Shown piece after piece: positions 61,584-64,000 of a stretch of DNA of 64,000 nucleotides. The stretch lies in the NCBI RefSeq assembly GCF_029167645.1, contig NZ_CP119147.1, positions 4,668,501-4,732,500 of the forward strand, given 5' to 3'. This stretch comes from Streptomyces sp. AM 2-1-1 (GTDB taxonomy: Bacteria > Actinomycetota > Actinomycetes > Streptomycetales > Streptomycetaceae). A program made the translations under genes and the position numbers. The notes below the pieces were generated by a model. It did not search any database. It was not told where the DNA came from and saw only the letters and a program-made list of their open reading frames with translations. How positions within the stretch are numbered: position 1 is the stretch's first letter; every line of letters begins with the position of its first letter.

Positions 61584-61949
61584 TCAGCGCACGCCGGTCT
61601 TCTTCTCGATCACCGCTATCTGGTCCTCACGCCCCCGCAGGAACTCCGACTGCGAGGCAGGGTCGAGGGAACCCGGGAACTCCCTCGTCACCGGCATCGC
61701 GTCCGGCAGCAGCCCGAAGATCGTGTCCACCGCGCCGACCGGATGGACCCGCCGCGCCTCCATGTAGTGCTTGCCGGCGAGGGCCAGCGCCTCCCGGAGA
61801 TGGCCCAGGGGTCTCCCGGCCGTCCTGGAGCGGTGGCCCTCCTCGCTCAGCCGCTGTCCGCCGCCCGGACTGAGCCGTTGCAGCACTTCGAGCACCGCGT
61901 ACACCTGTCCGCTGCGGTACGCGTCCGTCCTCGTCGGTCCCTCGCTCAT
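61584..61949 (-). CDS. Small orphan protein resembling C-terminus of Csd1/Cas8c
   Basis: 121 aa, ATG 61949 with GGGGGA upstream. The order RSGQVYAVLEVLQRLS, then LGHLREALALAGKHYMEARR, then IFGLLPDAMPVTREFPGSLD and PASQSEFLRGREDQIAVIE resembles, block for block, the C-terminal part of the type I-C CRISPR protein Csd1/Cas8c (G-R-L-F-A-V-L-E, then LLRLxxHHL, then LP..FP..L.LE.QG.F..GYY). No other cas gene or CRISPR repeat is in the window. It may be a stand-alone domain reused elsewhere, or the similarity may be superficial. Judged from memory of the family pattern only. Confidence 0.45.
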   Translation of the reverse strand: MSEGPTRTDAYRSGQVYAVLEVLQRLSPGGGQRLSEEGHRSRTAGRPLGHLREALALAGKHYMEARRVHPVGAVDTIFGLLPDAMPVTREFPGSLDPASQSEFLRGREDQIAVIEKKTGVR

Positions 61950-62281
61950 GGAGTCCCCCGCCCCCTTGTTCGTTGTCCGGTTATGCGTATTCGTGCTCGT
62001 CCTCGCACTCGTCCCAGAGAGGACGGTGCGACGCGGGCCGCGCCCCGTGGCAGAGCCGTCCGTCGACTTGGTAACCCAGCGTAGTCGGAGATCGAACGTC
62101 CGCCGGGGTCCGCCTTGTGACTTCAGTCGATCGAGTGAACACCCCGAGACCTTTGACGGGCATGTGTTGCAGCGGGATGAAATCCGCAGCCCAGGGCGTT
62201 GGTGCGTTGCGGAAGATCAGTGGGAACGAGCCACGCGAGCACACGTGTCGCAGGCGACGGCAGGGCGATCAGGAGGCATCG
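61950..62281. other. Region between orphan gene and ABC exporter gene
   Basis: 332 bp. It contains AT-richer stretches (TTATGCGTATTCGTG near 61980-61995, GGTAACCCAGCGTAGTCGG near 62071-62089), probably promoters of the divergent genes, and the ribosome site CAGGAGGCAT just before the GTG at 62282. No other gene supported. Confidence 0.45.
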
Positions 62282-64000
62282 GTGGCGGGCGCGGAACACC
62301 AGGGAGCGGCACCACGGGATCCGCGGAGGCCCGGGAAGGCGAACGGTGCGAAGCCGAACGGTGCGAAGCCGAACGGTGCGAAGCCGAACGGTGCGAAGCC
62401 GAACGGTGCGAATCCGGCCGGCCCCGGGGCGCCCGGCCCCGAAGCACCGGCCCCGGGCACGTCCGGCCCGCAGGCGTCCGGCCCGCAGGCGTCCGGCCGG
62501 AAGGCCTCCGGTCCGGGCTCGTCCGCCCCGGGACCCCGCGGACGGGCGCCCCAGGGATGGGCCCGGCGGCTGACCGGCTACGCGTGGCGCTACCGCCGTG
62601 ACGTTATCCTCGCCCTCGGTTCCTCCCTCGCCGGGATGGGCGTGATGGCCCTCGTCCCGCTGATCACCAAGGTGATCATCGACGACGTCGTCACCACGCA
62701 CACCCGCTCGCTCGCCGTCTGGACCGGCCTGCTGATAGGGGCGGCGGTGGTCATCTACGTCACCGCGTTCGTCCGCCGCTACTACGGCGGCCGGCTCGCC
62801 CTCGACGTCCAGCACGACCTGCGCACCGAGATGTACGCGACCATCACCAAGCTCGACGGCAGACGTCAGGACGAGCTCTCCACCGGACAGGTCGTCGGGC
62901 GCGCCACCAGCGACCTCCAGCTCATCCAGAGCCTGCTCTTCATGCTCCCGATGACCATCGGGAACCTCCTGCTCTTCCTCGTCTCCCTGGTGATCATGGC
63001 GTGGCTCTCCCCGCTGCTGACCCTGGTCGCGGTCGCCGTCGCCCCCGCGATCTGGTTCATCGCCCGCCGCTCCCGTACCCGCCTCTTCCCGGCCACCTGG
63101 TACGCCCAGAGCCAGGCGGCGGCGGTCGCGGGCGTGGTCGACGGCGCCGTCTCCGGAGTCCGGGTCGTCAAGGGCTTCGGCCAGGAGGAGCAGGAGACCG
63201 GGAAGCTCCGCGAGGTGGGCCGCCGGCTCTTCGCCGGCCGGATGCGCACCATCCGGCTCAACGCCCGCTACACCCCGGCGCTCCAGGCGGTGCCCGCGCT
63301 CGGCCAGGTCGCGATGCTGGCGCTCGGCGGCTGGCTGGCGACCCGGGGCCAGATCACCCTCGGGACCTTCGTCGCGTTCTCCTCGTACCTCGCGCAGCTC
63401 GTCGGGCCGGTCCGGATGCTCGCCGTGGTCCTCACCGTGGGCCAGCAGGCCCGTGCCGGGGTGGACCGGGTGCTGGAGCTGATCGACACCGAGCCGACCT
63501 TCGCCGACGGCACGAAGGAGCTGCCGGCCGACGCCCCCGCCGGTGTCGAGTTCGACGACGTGAGCTTCGGTTACGGCACGCCCCCGGGCGCCCCCGGCGC
63601 GGATCCCGGCATCGGCGCGGACACCGGCGACGGCGAGGAGTCCGCCTACCGTCCCGTGCTCGACGGGTTCTCCCTCTCCATCGCCCCGGGCGAGACCGTC
63701 GCGCTGGTCGGCGCGTCCGGCAGCGGCAAGTCCACCGTCTCCCTGCTGCTGCCGCGCTTCTACGACGTGACGCGCGGCGCCGTCCTGGTCGGCGGGCACG
63801 ACGTCCGCGAGCTGACCCTCGGCTCGCTGCGCGCCGCCATCGGGCTCGTCCCCGAGGACAGCTTCCTCTTCTCCGAGAGCGTGGGCGCCAACATCGCCTA
63901 CGGGCGCCCCGACGCCACCCAGGAGGAGATCGAGGCCGCCGCCCGCGCCGCCCGGGCCGACCGGTTCATCGCCGACCTTCCGAAGGGGTACGACACCAAG
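62282..64000 (+). CDS. ABC exporter (ATPase-permease fusion), 3' end outside window
   Basis: A frame open to the last base with no stop, starting at GTG 62282 with AGGAGG about six bases upstream, for 573 visible codons. The first 100 residues are low-complexity, with a five-fold 15-bp repeat coding AKPNG units (about 62341-62415). Then comes an ABC_membrane domain (RRDVILALGSSLAGMGVMAL, LLFLVSLVIMAWLSPLLTL) and the ATPase with Walker A GASGSGKST, the Q-loop-equivalent segment VPEDSFLFSESVGANIAYG, and the A-loop FDDVSFGYG. It matches half-size exporters of the MsbA/LmrA type. Signature and Walker B lie beyond the window. Partner subunit unknown. Confidence 0.9.
   Translation, partial: MAGAEHQGAAPRDPRRPGKANGAKPNGAKPNGAKPNGAKPNGANPAGPGAPGPEAPAPGTSGPQASGPQASGRKASGPGSSAPGPRGRAPQGWARRLTGYAWRYRRDVILALGSSLAGMGVMALVPLITKVIIDDVVTTHTRSLAVWTGLLIGAAVVIYVTAFVRRYYGGRLALDVQHDLRTEMYATITKLDGRRQDELSTGQVVGRATSDLQLIQSLLFMLPMTIGNLLLFLVSLVIMAWLSPLLTLVAVAVAPAIWFIARRSRTRLFPATWYAQSQAAAVAGVVDGAVSGVRVVKGFGQEEQETGKLREVGRRLFAGRMRTIRLNARYTPALQAVPALGQVAMLALGGWLATRGQITLGTFVAFSSYLAQLVGPVRMLAVVLTVGQQARAGVDRVLELIDTEPTFADGTKELPADAPAGVEFDDVSFGYGTPPGAPGADPGIGADTGDGEESAYRPVLDGFSLSIAPGETVALVGASGSGKSTVSLLLPRFYDVTRGAVLVGGHDVRELTLGSLRAAIGLVPEDSFLFSESVGANIAYGRPDATQEEIEAAARAARADRFIADLPKGYDTK
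62341..62415. repeat. 15-bp tandem repeat in ABC-exporter N-terminal coding region
   Basis: GAACGGTGCGAAGCC is repeated in tandem at 62341, 62356, 62371, 62386 and 62401 (the last with one base changed). In the reading frame each copy encodes a NGAKP pentapeptide. The number of copies could vary between strains. Confidence 0.9.

Noticed and set aside
62123..63799. 558-aa minus-strand frame opposite the ABC exporter
   Set aside because: The plus strand shows Walker A and exporter membrane sequence. The minus-strand translation is Gly/Asp/Arg-rich without a domain.
1..64000. Prophage, integrative element or secondary-metabolite cluster
   Set aside because: No integrase, transposase, phage structural gene, att-like repeat at the tRNAs, PKS or NRPS was seen. 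The two tRNA genes have no flanking direct repeat of their 3' ends that I can find.

Overview
The window is chromosomal DNA of a Streptomyces, or a very close relative. The evidence is the very high GC content with strong third-position GC bias, the recognisable developmental regulator adpA (with its rare in-frame TTA codon) directly followed by the oligoribonuclease gene, the cebEFG-bglC-cebR cellobiose locus with canonical CebR boxes, an HTH/DUF397 gene pair, and GTG starts and 4-nt stop/start overlaps throughout. I see no prophage, integrase, insertion sequence, CRISPR array or large secondary-metabolite cluster. This looks like conserved core chromosome with a few accessory genes.

Layout: (1-8 kb) end of an M6-type metalloprotease, tRNA-Lys(CTT), a degenerate prim-pol-like protein, and a tight three-gene operon encoding a putative Fe-S RecB/Cas4-type nuclease, an unknown 543-aa protein and an SF1-type ATPase/helicase, overlapped by a PAP2 phosphatase. 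(8-14 kb) Histidine phosphatase, TPR regulator, a second prim-pol-like protein, a spermidine-synthase-like protein, and leuA with a leader-peptide attenuator (four consecutive Leu codons), divergent from a GntR regulator. (14-20 kb) Aspartate 4-decarboxylase with two tandem AspT-type antiporters. (20-27 kb) Cellobiose uptake and hydrolysis locus with three CebR operators. (27-34 kb) P-loop kinase, a TerD domain fused to a PD-(D/E)XK-like nuclease domain, a VOC protein, an SRPBCC protein and a quinone oxidoreductase divergent from a TetR regulator.

(34-41 kb) tRNA-His, oligoribonuclease and adpA, universal stress protein, a GlmS-type aminotransferase and a small conserved protein. (41-48 kb) A leucine/branched-chain acid catabolic operon (acyl-CoA dehydrogenase, HMG-CoA lyase, biotin carboxylase/BCCP, carboxyltransferase) divergent from a TetR gene, with twin 16-bp operators. 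(48-56 kb) Phosphatase-like protein, zinc-independent MDR, MerR, CDF efflux, TesB thioesterase, a second acyl-CoA dehydrogenase and an HTH/DUF397 pair. (56-64 kb) PucR-type regulator, agmatinase-family ureohydrolase translationally coupled to a TPP enzyme, a small orphan protein resembling the C-terminus of Csd1/Cas8c, and an ABC exporter that runs off the end of the window.

The two strongest candidates for an undescribed system are the nuclease/unknown/helicase operon at 2622-6861 and the TerD-nuclease fusion at 28407-30578. Family assignments rest on reading motifs and on family knowledge. No database search was run.
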